A DNA stretch of 64,000 nucleotides, from the NCBI GenBank assembly GCA_010015655.1, contig ML976661.1, positions 924,075 to 988,074 on the forward strand, read 5' to 3'. Position 1 is the first letter of the stretch. Each line of letters begins with the position of its first letter. The position numbers were made by a program, and so were the translations under genes. The notes under the pieces are model-generated. The model did not search any database and was not told the DNA's origin. It saw only the letters and a list, made by a program, of their open reading frames with translations. The DNA comes from Bimuria novae-zelandiae CBS 107.79. Taxonomy: Eukaryota > Ascomycota > Dothideomycetes > Pleosporales > Didymosphaeriaceae. Positions 20,880 through 32,626 of this stretch are shown in pieces.

Positions 20880-21464
20880 TTGAGAACGATTCAAGCGCTC
20901 TGAATTGCGCTTTAGATTCACAAGAGGCTTCGAGGAAGAGCAAGGCAGAAGGAAGTTCGACCAAGTTCTGCGTCACCACTGCCAGTTTCAACAAGGACAA
21001 CGTTGTGATCACGAGCATCATTGAAGCGAAGCTCCTGCAAAACTCATCAATACCATGGGATGCGCTATCTGCACCACGCCGTGGTTTGGAGAAGCTCGTG
21101 TGGGTGATATATTCTCGAATCGGGCTCGGCAGCACAACACAACACCTGGTCAAGCTCCGCAATGCACCATAGAGAAGCAGTCTTGTCTAGGACAAGCTTA
21201 GCAAGCCTATTCGCGGGAATGAACGTATTTCTCATATAGTACGGACTCACTATATACTCTGGTCGTTAATCTACCTCATTCTGCCGGCTGCTACGGCCCG
21301 ACGGTACCAGCGAGGCGAACACTAGGACTCGCAGCATCACATGCGCATGTTTCCTTAATTGATTTTAGGAGTCCTTCCGGGCTGTAAAAGACGTTCTCAG
21401 ACATGTTGATAATCTACGCTTCTCTCCCTCTCTTGGTCAACTGTTGCACTTCACCTCGCTCAAG
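20880..21464. other. Intergenic spacer
   Basis: About 580 bp between Ctf8 and the CBM1 gene on the same strand. No supported gene; short frames only. Confidence 0.5.
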
Positions 21465-22304
21465 ATGCATTATTTCTCCACGGCCATCATTGCTGCGCTG
21501 TTTACCACGGGTTCAGCCATCGTAGCAGACTGGCAGCAATGTACCCACCCCTAGCCTAACGTCCGTCCAATCTAATAACATCCAAAGGTGGTGGAACCAG
21601 CTATACAGGTGACACACAATGCGCGACCAGCTCAGGCTGCGTCGTCCTCAAGTCCGTCACCTCCGCTGATGGCGAATCCCTACCCTAACTCATCCAGCCC
21701 ATACTATTCGCAATGCCAACCAGGCGCCGCACCTGTCGATCCGGTCCCCGAGCAGCCTCCGGCACCCACCACAACCTCCGGGCCAGCCGCAACAGGAACA
21801 CCCGCCGGCAGCGGCCCCGGTAAAACCCTCCAGAGCGGGTACTACTGGATTCGTGGCGTCGCCGCGCCCAACTACCACAAATACATGCAAACCAAGCCTC
21901 TCTATGCCCCTGGTGCCGCGCTCCTCGGCGACTATACCACCGCAGGCCAATTCCAAGTCGTCGACGGGCAGCTCGTGCAGCTCGTGTCCGCACCCGGCGA
22001 ACCCGTCAAGCTGCTCTACGCAACCGTGTCGCCGAACAAGGTCATCAACAACGCGTCTCTCGCGGTGACGTTCACGGCGGAGAAGAACACGTACGGCGCG
22101 TTCAAGTTTGGCGGGGACGATTTGCAGTGGAGTGCGCCGGGGGTGAGCAGGCCGAATCCGAGTGCGTGGTATGTGTGTACTGGACAGCAGATGTATATTA
22201 ATCTGGGGAATTATGCGTATCAGACGCCGAGTGGGTGTGCGGATCAGACGATTCATTATTATAATGATAAGACGGCGAATAATCGGCGGAAGAGGTGGTT
22301 GTGA
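21465..22304 (+). CDS. Secreted protein with N-terminal CBM1 cellulose-binding domain
   Basis: Three exons (21465-21540, 21588-21651, 21698-22304) with very short introns of 47 and 46 nt (gtaccc..ccaaag; gtccgt..catccag, branch ctaac) encode 248 residues. The signal peptide is MHYFSTAIIAALFTTGSAIVA. Splicing restores a full CBM1 fold: WQQCGGTSYTGDTQCATSSG followed by CVVLNPYYSQC, with the cysteines and aromatic face that bind crystalline cellulose. A Pro/Thr/Gly linker follows, then a C-terminal domain (about residues 90-240) beginning SGYYWIRGVAAPNYHKYMQT, with no catalytic family I recognise. The exact reconstruction of CBM1 from three exons supports both introns. Likely acts outside the cell on plant wall. 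Confidence 0.85.
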
Positions 22305-22427
22305 ACGCGTGGAGGTAGCGGTCTGACGGGCGTCATAGAAATGAAAGGTTTTCAGGTCGAAGGTGTGCAGTTTGTCCGCCGGCTTTCACCCTAATGTTTC
22401 TGTCGAAAAGATGCTGATGATTATGTT

Positions 22428-23825
22428 TCAACTCATCGTCTCATGTGTTCGGACGCTGTCATAGACGCCTCTGTTTAACCATTTTTCGATGGTATAGTCC
22501 AGGATCATATACCCTCTAGAGCGATACACTTCATGTCTGTCTTTCTTCGCCGGCCAGTGATAAGTCATGAACAAAACGAGAAGAGAGGTGCTATAGCTGT
22601 AGTCCGAAGTCCGTAGGAGCGTGGTCTTGAGCTTGTAATTCATGAATTCGATGTTGCCGTAGATAGCAAGCTTGTCTGCCAAGATAGGGATCTCGCATGC
22701 CTCGAGAGCGTCAAATGTAAACTTGAAACCCGGAGAGCTGAGGCGAGCTAAACGGACCAAGGTAGTCTCTTGGTATAACCAATCCGCGTATTGGAAGTAT
22801 GGAGATTTCTCGGATCCACTGATTTGGGACTGGTTACGCTCCTTAATCTGTTCCAATAAATCTTCCATCGGTATAGAGATGTCGGTGTCCACATATGTGA
22901 GGCTATCGTGAATATCTTGAGTGACAGTGATTCCCGGGGAGGTAGGGATCAGAAGCACCAATGACTGAGCACACATCCTCTCTTGTAAGATCCATGCGCG
23001 TTTATACTATGGATCGCCCCTTACATACTGAATCACTCTCATCTCAGGCCCCTTACCATCTCGGCTTAGACCAGGCTTTAGGCTGACTATGTCGAGCAAG
23101 CTGTCCAGTAAACGCTGAGTAGGTATCTCGCATGATAGAACACCGACCGTCCATCGGCTTTCAGCATAGATTCGGTGCATAATCTGCAAGTGATGCTCGA
23201 TATCCGACGGTTCGCTCTGATTGATGCACTCTTGGTCGATCCATACGTACTGACAATTACGTGATTGCGCGAAGCGTATTGCTCGATGAAGAACCATAAT
23301 AGGATATTTTGGATAACGACTCTGTTTATTGCTTCCACCGTAAAGAATCTGGTATTCCGGTATTCTTTGACATTCCTGAGGTTCAGGTTGCGCCCAACAG
23401 TAGGATACGCTCACCCACTCCAGGTCAGAACCAGGCTCAATGAGGTCGATCAGCTCCAGGGTGAAAATGTCATTCTCCGGCTGTTCATGAGGGATCTTCA
23501 AGAAGCGGGTGCGGAGCGGCTTCTCCTCCACTTCTACGAGAGCGAGCTTTTCGATTTCCTCGACACTTTCCAACAACGCCTCCACACTTCCGTGGATGTC
23601 CCCAAACGTCAAGGCTGTGTCTTTTCGCATGATAAAATGGTCTCCTGAGAGTGACAAGTTGCCTAGGGTCCACCGGTCGAAGAAAGGTTGGCGATGTTTG
23701 CACAGGTGAGGTGGGGCAGGGTATGACCAGCTGAAAGTAAGCTGCAGGTGCTGCCTCCCTGAGGCTTGCAGTGATTGGACATGTAAGCAGCCTAGAGCTA
23801 TGTCACATGACGGCTCTAGCCTCAT
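22428..23825 (-). pseudogene. HET-domain gene interrupted by one in-frame TAG
   Basis: One frame runs from 23825 to 22428 (about 465 codons) with a single TAG at 23009-23007. The first 272 codons hold the HET domain start: EWVSVSYCWAQPEPQ, QYVWIDQECINQSEPSD and HLQIMHRIYAESRWTVGVLS. The frame then reads RGDP-stop-YKRAWILQERMCAQSL, where the family has DPW..RAWILQER, so the stop replaces Trp. On the plus strand this is CCA to CTA, a C-to-T change in CpA context, the RIP type. The rest of the frame is intact to a normal stop. No intron fits the gap, since the splice-like sites around it leave only 18 nt. Either a pseudogene, an allele with a truncated product, or read-through. Confidence 0.82.
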
Positions 23826-24594
23826 GAGTTAGCTCACCTACTATTTATGAGCCTCTGATCACTCGAGATACTACAGACGGGAGGATCTAGATCTAAATAT
23901 ACAGTATACTACCTCACACATACCACCCACCTGCTTACAGGACATCTGTCGATGCACGATCTCATATGACGTGGCACGCAGCCTTGCGGCCGCCTTAGGC
24001 AATCATGGCCATATCTGAGCACAGAAAGTTGCTTCAATCAAGTCAAATGCCCGCAAAACGCAAAGCGGCTCTATTGACGGGTTTAATGGCGGAAGCTGCT
24101 TCACTGCCGAAATAGCACACATTGCTGCCTACTTCCGACAACCAAGAAACGCTATTCTAATACCGAGCATCCAGTTTGGCGGTAAATTTGTTATTAACGA
24201 GACTTCGCTGAATACAGCTCCGCTTTCTGCTTCAAGCGAATTTCTGCATTCAAGGTTATGCTTCAAGCATATCCACACAACATGACTTGAATAACAGTCT
24301 CAGCCCAAGTACTCTAGTACCCTATTTTTCCTCTCTACAGCGAGAGAAGAAGACCCCTCGTCACGTTCCACTCTACCTCAGGACATACCCACATTCTCAA
24401 AACCCACGAGCAAACAAACCACAGAGCACAAGAAAAAAAAAATTCATGATTATCCTATAACCCAGCCGTAAGAATAAAACAAACCCATACCCGCAGCTCA
24501 ACACACCCCCAACACCAAAAAAACTACTTATACAAGCTCACCATCCATATTCCCCTCACTACCCTTTGGTCATGTCCCCCTTCTCTCCAGCACA
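23826..24594. other. Intergenic region
   Basis: About 770 bp including an A-rich patch near 24430-24540. It holds the HET-gene promoter and the 3' side of the large AA11 gene. No gene recognised. Confidence 0.5.
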
Positions 24595-27500
24595 TCACGT
24601 ACCAATTTTACGTCCCAACCACCTTTCTCGTACCACCTCCCTCCTATCCCTCTCCACGACCGCCCTCCTCGCCGCCCTCGCCAGCGGCGTAATACCCGGC
24701 ACAGCCGGTGGCCAAGACACCGACGCAACACCCACATCCACACCGGCAGCATACGTCTCCATCGGCTTCCCATACCCACTCCTCAGCGCCTCCGACACCG
24801 CATACACCGTAGCTAGCGTGGATGGCACACTCGAGATAGACGGCGTGGGCGTGTAGCGCAGATTATACGGACCCGGTAGCTTCCAGCTCGCGCCTTCCGG
24901 AACTACGGGGCCGGGACCAAAGAAGTAGGGGAGGATGGAGGCGGCGATGTTACCCTCTACCTTAGAAGTTGGGGTAGGTGAGGGGGGTGGGGAGGCGTAG
25001 GCGTGGTTTAGGATGCCGTCTTTCCAGGAGGGGGTGGGGGCTGGGGAGAGCGGAGCGGTGGCGTTTCGGGAGGAGGCGGAGAGATTGAGCGCTGGGAACG
25101 AGACTTCGAGGGGGAGGGGGAGTGGGACTGGTGTTGCGATGACGAGGACGGTTTTGGGTAGCGAGAGGGCGGACTCGTTGTCGGTGTCGTAGTCGGTACC
25201 GTCGTCGTCTTCGTAGTCGTCTTCGTAGTACCAGCTGTCAGTGTCGAGTGCGCTGGAGTCGAAGCCGGGCGGGGAGTCGTCGTCGGAGTAGTCGGCCTCT
25301 GCACTGTCACCCTCATAGCCCGTGCCTTCGATCTCGGGCTCGACCAAGTTGATCGAACTATCATCTTGATAATCTGTGTCCTCGGCCTCCGGCTTGATAG
25401 AGTTGATAGAGCTGCTCGAGCTACTATACGAGCCGTTCGTCGGAGCGAGACTAGCAACCAACGACTCCACTGCGTCTTCTTTTCCCTCGCCACCTCCTTC
25501 TCCGTGACCGGTATCTTGAACTCCAGACTCAATCGAGCTGAAAGCACTGACAGAGCTGCTATACACACCGGTCACACTCGGAGCAAGACCAGGAAACAAC
25601 GACTCAACTGCATCCTCCGTCCCTTCACCGCGAAGACCAGGAAACAACGACTCAACCGCACCTTCTGTCCCCTCTGTCCGCTCACCGCTCCCAGAGTACC
25701 CCGGAGGTTTCACATCCACACCCACAAGGCCCCCATTCTTGTCCAAAATACTCGGATCTGTAGTGACGTCAAGACCGCTCGGCTTCGCGACATCCGCTAC
25801 ACTACTAGACACAGCCTGATCAACCAGGTTTACCGCTTCTCCAATCGATGTGGTGAATTTGCCGGGTGTGTCCTTGACAACACCCAAGGTGTCGTCCAAG
25901 GTGTTGACAACGGGCGAAGTGCCCTTTCCAATAGGAGCTGAGAACTTGGCGATGGGGCCAGTGATGTTTTCAGCTTCGAGGACGTAGTGAGGCGCATTTT
26001 CCTCGGGTGAGACCGCGTTCGCCCCGTCCAGCACGGTGGTGTCTGGAGAGTCCCAGGTCCCAGGAGCAGGTCTGCTCTTCGCCCTCGCAGCGGGGGAAAG
26101 GGACGAAGGCTTAGGAGGATCGGGGTCAGCGACAGGCTCCTCAAGCGAGACGAAGGGAAGGTTCATTATCGGGCCGGACTTCTGGGGACCATATGGTAGG
26201 GGGGCGAAGCTGATAAACGTGGGTTTGGCACTGTGGCCTGAAGGCTTCGGAGGGCTGAGTCTAAGGACATTGATCACGCCGGGGATGGGAGGCGGAAGCG
26301 ACGCAGCTGCTCCAGCTATGCCGACCTTAAGAGGAAATCTAGGAATGCTTTTGACAAGAGGCGCAACTGCATCCTGCGCTCTTTGCACCTCAGCAATTGG
26401 CTTTGGGGCTCCGGCTGATGGAGGAGCTTTGGGTACAGCAGATTCCTTGGGTACAGGAGCTTGCTTCGCGACAGGAGCTTCTTGTGCCGGTTCTTTCGCG
26501 GACTGACCTGCTGCAGTGGGGTCGAGGTCATCCAAGATCACGGGAGCGGCGTAGTTTTGCTGCGCCTTCGGGTCCACACCCCATTCGGATTCATAGTTCG
26601 CCAGCTCGTTGCCAACGAGCGCGATGGGATCATCGTACACGCCATCGCCGCCGTTGGACCCATCACTATAGGTGAAGCCCGGCGGAGCGGAAGTATTTGG
26701 AGCTTGCGGAGTGATTACTTGAGGAGCGACATCCTTGAGTGGCGTGGGTGGGACAGCAGCTTGTTTAGCGACTGGTTTTAGAGAAGGAGCTGCTTTCTTA
26801 AGAGCTGGAGCTCCAGGAGCAGTCTGTTGCTTCTGAAAAGTTGCCTGATGGGCCAACCTGGTATGGAGAGAAGCTTTCCGCACAGGAACAGCGCCATGTA
26901 CCTTATCGAGTTCGCCCCAGTCGTACCTCTCCGGGATACCCACATCAGTCGCAGTAGCTGGGTCCGCATCAAGAACATTCGCTACGACAGGCATTCGCAA
27001 TGGCGTCGTCGGAGTTTCTCGCTCATCAAGTACTTGATCCTGATTCTGAGCTCCAGCCTGCTCCGAGACGCTCCATTCGCGGTTGTAATTCTCGGGCTCC
27101 TCGAAGCCGAAGATGGCAACCGGGTCCTCTTCGAGACCGTCACCGCCATTTGAGCCATCGCTGAAGGTGAAACCATCGGGGATGGGGTTGTTGCGTCTGA
27201 CTTTTCGCAGAAGGGCGGTTGAGTTGGACGGCGCATCTCCCCTGTCTTCTTCCTCGTCGGAGTAGTAGTAATCGTCGGAATCCCCTATATCTTCCGCTTC
27301 CTCTTCGTCGCCGGCATCGTCTGTGTCTTCAGTGGCTTCTTCGCTGGCTGCATCCTCGTCGGCAGCAGTTTCATCATCCTCTGCCTCCGCGTCGTCCTCT
27401 GCATCGGCAGTATCGGCAATGCCCTCTTCCATATCAGCAGTGCCCTCTTCCGCATCATCAGTTGACTCAGTCTCCTCGGAGTCATCATCTTCATCTTCAT

Positions 27501-30500
27501 CCGCATCCGGCGCATCAACTCCATTCTGCCCGTCATCCTGCTTCCCAAACATCTCCTGAACAGCTTCCCCCACACCATCAATCCCATTCCCACCATCCCC
27601 ACCTTCGCTGTAATAGAACCCCGGCACCTGCACGTCTTCGCTATAATCATCGCCATAGTCCTGCCTCTTGCGAATCTTCTTTTGGATACCATTGGCAGAG
27701 AAGTTCGCGAACACATCGAGCGTGTCTAGCGCTGTGGTATCTTCATCTTCGGGCAGGGACGCGATGAGATCATCGTTCTGTGGTGCAGGAATGTCGAATA
27801 AACTTTCTGCATTGGCGACTGTGCCGTCACTGGCAACGGAGTGCGCGTTGAGGTCGAGTGCGTCAGTGGATAGTGTGCATGGACCGATCGGCTCGCCGAG
27901 AAAAGTCTTTGTGTCCTCTGGGATGTGGGTGCCGTCGCCGGCGTTACCGTGGTAGTTGGATGGCTTGCCCGAGCCCTTCGTGTTCTTACCTTTGGGGACA
28001 ACGTCAAGCTTTTGAGCAGTGGCCCGTTGCAGGGGTCCGACTTTGCCGTCGAGCGCGGCTTCGGGACTCGTGGTGAAGTATTCATCGGCGCCAGAGTCTT
28101 GCAGTTCTCCGTCGTCATCTGCGGAGGACGAGGTTTCTTCGGTATCCTCGTCGGTTTCCTGTTCGTCGAGTGATCCAATTTCGGAAGGCTGGACGTCAGG
28201 CAGTCCGTCACCTCCCTCGTCATCAACCTCACGCTTATGCTTATCCCATTCATCATCACCCTTCTTATTCCAGGGATACTGCGGCCGCCCCTCATCCGGT
28301 TTCGGTCCCTCTTGATACCCCGGGTCCTGTTCCGGACCGGACCCCCACCCATCCGCCTCACCATATCCATCCCCGTGCCCATGCTCATGACCGTAACCCT
28401 CCCCATATCCATGACCCTCTCCATCCCAATTTCCATGACCATATTCGTCATCACCCTCCTCATCACTATCCCATCCCCCTAACCCCCTCACAAGCTCTAA
28501 ATACTGCCCCAACTTCGCCAGTACCGGTGCAAACGGATCACTCAGCTCCCCTTTCGGCACCTCAGCATTCAAATTATCGACGCCATACTCCCCGAAGAAA
28601 CCCCAACCACGCTTTTCCTTCTTGCCCCCGTCGGGTTCGCAGACGGATTTCAACTTGTCGAAGTTCTCCTCTAAGGAGGAGGCTTTGGCGAGGATATCTT
28701 CGAGGGGGTCAGTCTCTGTGCCGGAGAAGGAGAGATAGTAGCTGGGGGTGCGTCTGTGCTTGGGCGTGGGCGGGTCTTTGTGCTCGTCTCTGGAAGAGGA
28801 GAGTGTAGCAATACTCTCATCTAGCGTCTGACCCAGGGTCTTCAGCTTCTCGTTGATGGTATCGATGGGATTGGCGGGGACGTCGTTGCTAGGGGTAGAC
28901 GCGGAGATCCACCAGCCGAGTTTGCGCTTGAGCAGCTTCACACTGTCGTTCCACCAGTCGTGGTGGTCGTCGTCGGTATGGCCTTTCTTCGGATCAACCA
29001 GTTTCTTGAGCGCGTCGACGAGCTTGTCGATGGCATCGATGATAGGGCCGAGCGGGCTCGTGTCGTCTTCGTGGTGCTCGTCTGTGTCGGCGCCGATCCA
29101 CCATCCAAAGGCTCTCTTGGCGAGTGCGAGTGACCGGCGGTTGATGACACCGTTTTGGCACGCAAGGCCCTCGGAGACATCGCGGAGCGCGCCGTAGGAC
29201 CAGGTAGGACCGCAGAACTGGCCGCACACCCAGTACTGACGTTCGCCGTTGCAGAGGAACGTCCCGGGGGTGCAGTCTCCTGCTGGACCGGCAGTGTTCG
29301 TGGCATAGGGGCTGGATACATTGTCCGCCTCCGAGGTGGACGCATCGACAGGTTCTGTGGATGAGGAGGCTGTAGATGAGAGCTGCACTGCGGCCCAGAC
29401 GTACGATGTCGTTGCATTCAGAGCTTTAGCAGTCGGGGCGGCGACAAAATCTAGCGCAATCTCGGTCGTCGGCGAAGCAACGACTTTTTCTGAAGTAGAA
29501 GATTTAGAGGAACTTGTCGTGCTCGTATGCGAGTCATCCCCTAGAGCTGCCCATTTAGTAATTCGTCCCACGGATGTGCGATAGGAGCCTTACTAGTGCT
29601 GTGTTTCCCCTTCTTCTGCTTTTTCAGCTCCGTCTTCCCCCCAAGAACGTTTAAGCGATCGTAAATATCACCAAAGGCATCCGCTTCCTCAGGAGAAAGC
29701 AAATCAGGACCCGCCTCGTCAGCTTCAGAATCAAGACCTCCGATGATCTCCTGCAGATAGGCGGGGAGGGACTCCTGGGAGGAGGTAGAGCTGGGTAGGT
29801 CATCGACATAGTCGTACTCCTGTTCATCAGTGACCGAAGTATCCGCATCCGGCACCGCAGTGCGTTCCTCATCACCCTGCGGCACGCGCGTAGTGAGCTG
29901 GGTCCTGAAGTTTGTGTCCGCGCCGTGGTCGGAGTCGTAGGCGTAGAACTGGCCCGAAAATCCTGGGGGTGTCTTGTCGTTGGCGACAGTGTCTTCTCTT
30001 TCGCTGGAGGCATCTGAAGAGCCGCCGGACGAGTCATCGTCGTCGAGCGTGGCGAGGTACGCATCGAGCTCCTTCTCAACCTTGGAATGTGGCTCTGCAT
30101 AAGACGAAAACGAATCTCCGTCACTGCTTCCACCAGCAGCCTGTGAGATAGCCTCCTGTACACTGCCGCTGCTCTCCACAGCCGTCGAGCTTTGGTCGGG
30201 ATGATACAACCCATCGTCCCCTCCAGCAGCACCCGAAGACGAAGAACCCTTCGAATTCTCATCGGGATGATACACCCCATCATCGCCGCCCGTAGGCGCA
30301 CCCGAGGAGCTCCCAGTCGCAGACCAAGAATCGGACGCCACCGCAGGAGCGGACGCGAGGCCCACGCCCGCACACGCGCCCTTACTTCTTCTCCGCTTAG
30401 CACGAGAAGACGACGCACTAAGGCCGTCGCCGTACACGACGTCGTCCCCCGGATCATCAAAGATAACATCCGTCGTTTCCTTTGTCGTACAATCGTTCAC

Positions 30501-31176
30501 GCCCTTGAGATTAGCAACATACATATCTGGATACCTCGCCAACGCAGCCTGTGCCTTCGCCGCACTCGCTTGCTGCGTAGCTGCCCCCTCTTCTCCCGCA
30601 ACTTGTCTCGAAGCGCTGGTCTCCGCGCCGACGAGGTCGACGACGGCGCAGTTCATATACATCTCGCGATTCCCCACTCTGTTGAACCTGTGCCCCAAAG
30701 CAACATCAGCACTCTATCCTTCTCGACAGTGGGAAGGAGGGAAAACCATACCAACTCCAAGCCAAAAGGCATTTCTCTCTTGTCTCCACCTCCTCAGGCA
30801 CCCTAAACTCCCACTCCTTCTGCTCCGGACACCCCCCCTCCATACTCTTAATCACCTTAAACCTTTCATAATCACAACTCAAGGAGACCTGACAGCTACC
30901 GCCGCCATGCGTAGCCCCGCCCTTGAGGCGCAGCGGATACGTCTTGCCGGCCTCATATGTGGCCACGCTGGTCAACGGGGTGTTAGACTGGTATAATTTG
31001 CACGCGAAATCGCTGCCGTCGGCGTGCAGGGGGGTCAGGATGTTGTAGTCTTTTGGCTCGGCGGTGCGGTTGCTGTGTGGGTCGCGGAGGGGCGAGGGGA
31101 CGATCATTTGCATGTGGGTCGCGGAGGCGAGGAGGGGGAGGGTGCATATTGCACGGAGAAACGAGGGAAGCGCCAT
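24595..31176 (-). CDS. AA11-type lytic polysaccharide monooxygenase with giant acidic C-terminal extension
   Basis: Exons 31176-30752, 30687-29594 and 29546-24595 (introns of 64 and 47 nt; gtatgg..gcacag and gtaagg..gggcag, phases matching) give 2156 residues. A signal peptide ends at ASAT so that His21 becomes the N-terminus (HMQMIVPSP); with His90 in GGATHGGGSC it forms the copper histidine brace, and AWSWFNRVGNREMYMNC carries the axial Tyr. AA11 enzymes cut chitin oxidatively. YPDMYVANLKG and DCTTKETTDV follow as in known AA11 proteins, then a Ser/Gly linker and a Cys-rich X278-like module (about 597-641, TPGTFLCNGERQYWVCG). Known AA11 proteins end there, near 400-600 residues. Here the frame runs on about 1500 residues: acidic, repetitive, with dibasic sites. 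The tail could instead be a separate gene with an unseen start, but no stop or obvious promoter breaks the frame. Confidence 0.75.
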
Positions 31177-31648
31177 GGTGGAGGGACCATGAGGGTTGGG
31201 GGTGGGCTTGGGGAGGGGATGTGTTTTTATGAGGGGCAAGGGAATGGGTGTGGACGCGTTGAATTCCTGGGTTGTGGGGATGTTGACAGGAGGGGGAGGC
31301 GCAGGAGAGAAGAAGTTAGTGGATGAAGAAAGTACAAATCAGGAAATATCGGAAAGAAAGATGAAGGTCATCGAACTGTCTGTGATAGGTACGCTAGCTG
31401 ATTTGAAACTTGTTCATGGGATTTCTAAGATGGATTCGAGTGGGCTGTTGGGTGTTTCTGGCTGTTTAGCAGCGAGCCGCCACATACTTCGTGCTCGGGA
31501 GACGTAGGAATGCCAGTGGTTGCACTGCAAGTCCATGGAAAAGGACCGGTTGACTTACGATCCAGGGAGGCTCGCGTAACCTCAGACGAAAGCTTGTGAT
31601 CGAGACCACGCGAAGCTCGCCACCGGCGTTGACCAGCATACCCCTCGC
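31177..31648. other. Upstream region of AA11 gene / 3' side of Pga2 gene
   Basis: 470 bp with no supported gene. It should contain the AA11 promoter, since both neighbours are on the minus strand. Confidence 0.5.
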
Positions 31649-32115
31649 TCAATCCTCCAGTAAATGTACAATATCCTTGAGATTCTCCTCTCCCATCCTC
31701 TTCTCCTGGTTGTCCAAAAGCTCCTGAATCACCCTCCTCTGCCTAACCCTCGCTTTGCTTCCCCGATTTCCTATCTCAATGTCAGTCATATCCCCTCATC
31801 ACCTTCGGAACTGGGTATTACGCACTTCTGGTGCTTCCCTCCCGTCGCTATCCCCACTTTCTTCCCCGTGACAGCCTTCTTGCCTGAACGGAGCTCATTG
31901 GGGTGGACTGCTGCGCCGGTCGGTGCATTCGCGGCGGCGGTTTCTTCGTGCTGTTTTCGCTGCCTGCGCGCGCCGAGCCCCATGAGGTACGGACGGAGAA
32001 GGAGGTACGCGCAGACGACCGCGATGAGGCGGATCCAGCCCTCGGGCTTGAGGTGCGCGACGGAGCCCTTGAGGTTGCGCACGAAGTTCTCGGCGTAATA
32101 TTGTATGAAGTCCAT
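31649..32115 (-). CDS. PGA2: Pga2-like ER protein-trafficking factor
   Basis: Exon 32115-31822 and exon 31774-31649 join in phase 0 over an intron of about 47 nt (gtaata..attgag) to give 139 residues; yeast Pga2 is of similar size. The N-terminus reads GWIRLIAVVCAYLLLRPYLM, one transmembrane segment followed by the family's LGARRQRKQHEE. The second exon supplies GSKARVRQRRVIQELLDNQE and ends EENLKDIVHLLED, the basic and then acidic C-terminus typical of the family (KKARxRQR..LLE..DIEEFL). In yeast Pga2 is an essential ER protein needed for maturation of Gas1 and alkaline phosphatase. The exact splice sites are tentative because attgag is a weak acceptor. It shares a divergent promoter with MHF1. 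Confidence 0.78.
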
Positions 32116-32626
32116 CGTTTGTTATACGTCGCCGATCGTATGCGGGTGTATGTGTGTGGAGTGGTGGTGGTTGCCGTAGATAATGTGCAGGCGTGGTGTT
32201 GTGGTGGTTCTCAAGGGCTTTTCTCTGGCGGGTACGTTCACGCTATCGCTGTAGAAAGGTGTAGGAAATGTAAGAAAGGGAAGCACAGGCAGGCCGTTTA
32301 TATATAAGAGATCCGCATGCGCCAATAAATAAAATATAAAAAATCTAATCGCGAACCAAAGCACCTCGCCTCCAAATCGCGCTGCGGGTCGCCCAACGGC
32401 AGAACCGTGGGCGGTGAGCCGCTAGCCCCGCAGTAACCAATCACTCCCCAGTTCACTTTTACAAGAGAATCGACGGTTTTTCCAGGTTACCCGATTAGGC
32501 AGTTCCACTACCACCACAGCCCGGCGCGTCTCACGCGTCACCGCTCACGACTCGCATCTCACCCCGCGCATCTCACGCGTCACCGCTCACGACTCGCATC
32601 TCACCCCGCGCATCACCACCGCGACA
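32116..32626. promoter_or_regulatory. Divergent promoter between PGA2 and MHF1
   Basis: The 511 bp between the two start codons must drive both genes. It contains an AT-rich patch (tatataag, aaataaaatataaaaa) near 32300-32345 and a two-copy 42-bp direct repeat next to the MHF1 start. Confidence 0.6.
32529..32612. repeat. Two perfect 42-bp direct repeats in MHF1 leader
   Basis: The unit starting tctcacgcgtcaccgctcac occurs at 32529-32570 and again at 32571-32612 without a mismatch. It contains ACGCGT, a match to the MluI cell-cycle box core of fungal replication genes, in each copy. The second copy ends 14 bp before the ATG. Confidence 0.9.

Noticed and set aside
24566..29584. Many plus-strand frames of 80-210 codons opposite the large AA11 exon
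   Set aside because: They are Ser/His/Pro/Arg-rich mirror frames of the acidic, GC-rich minus-strand exon and have no motifs.
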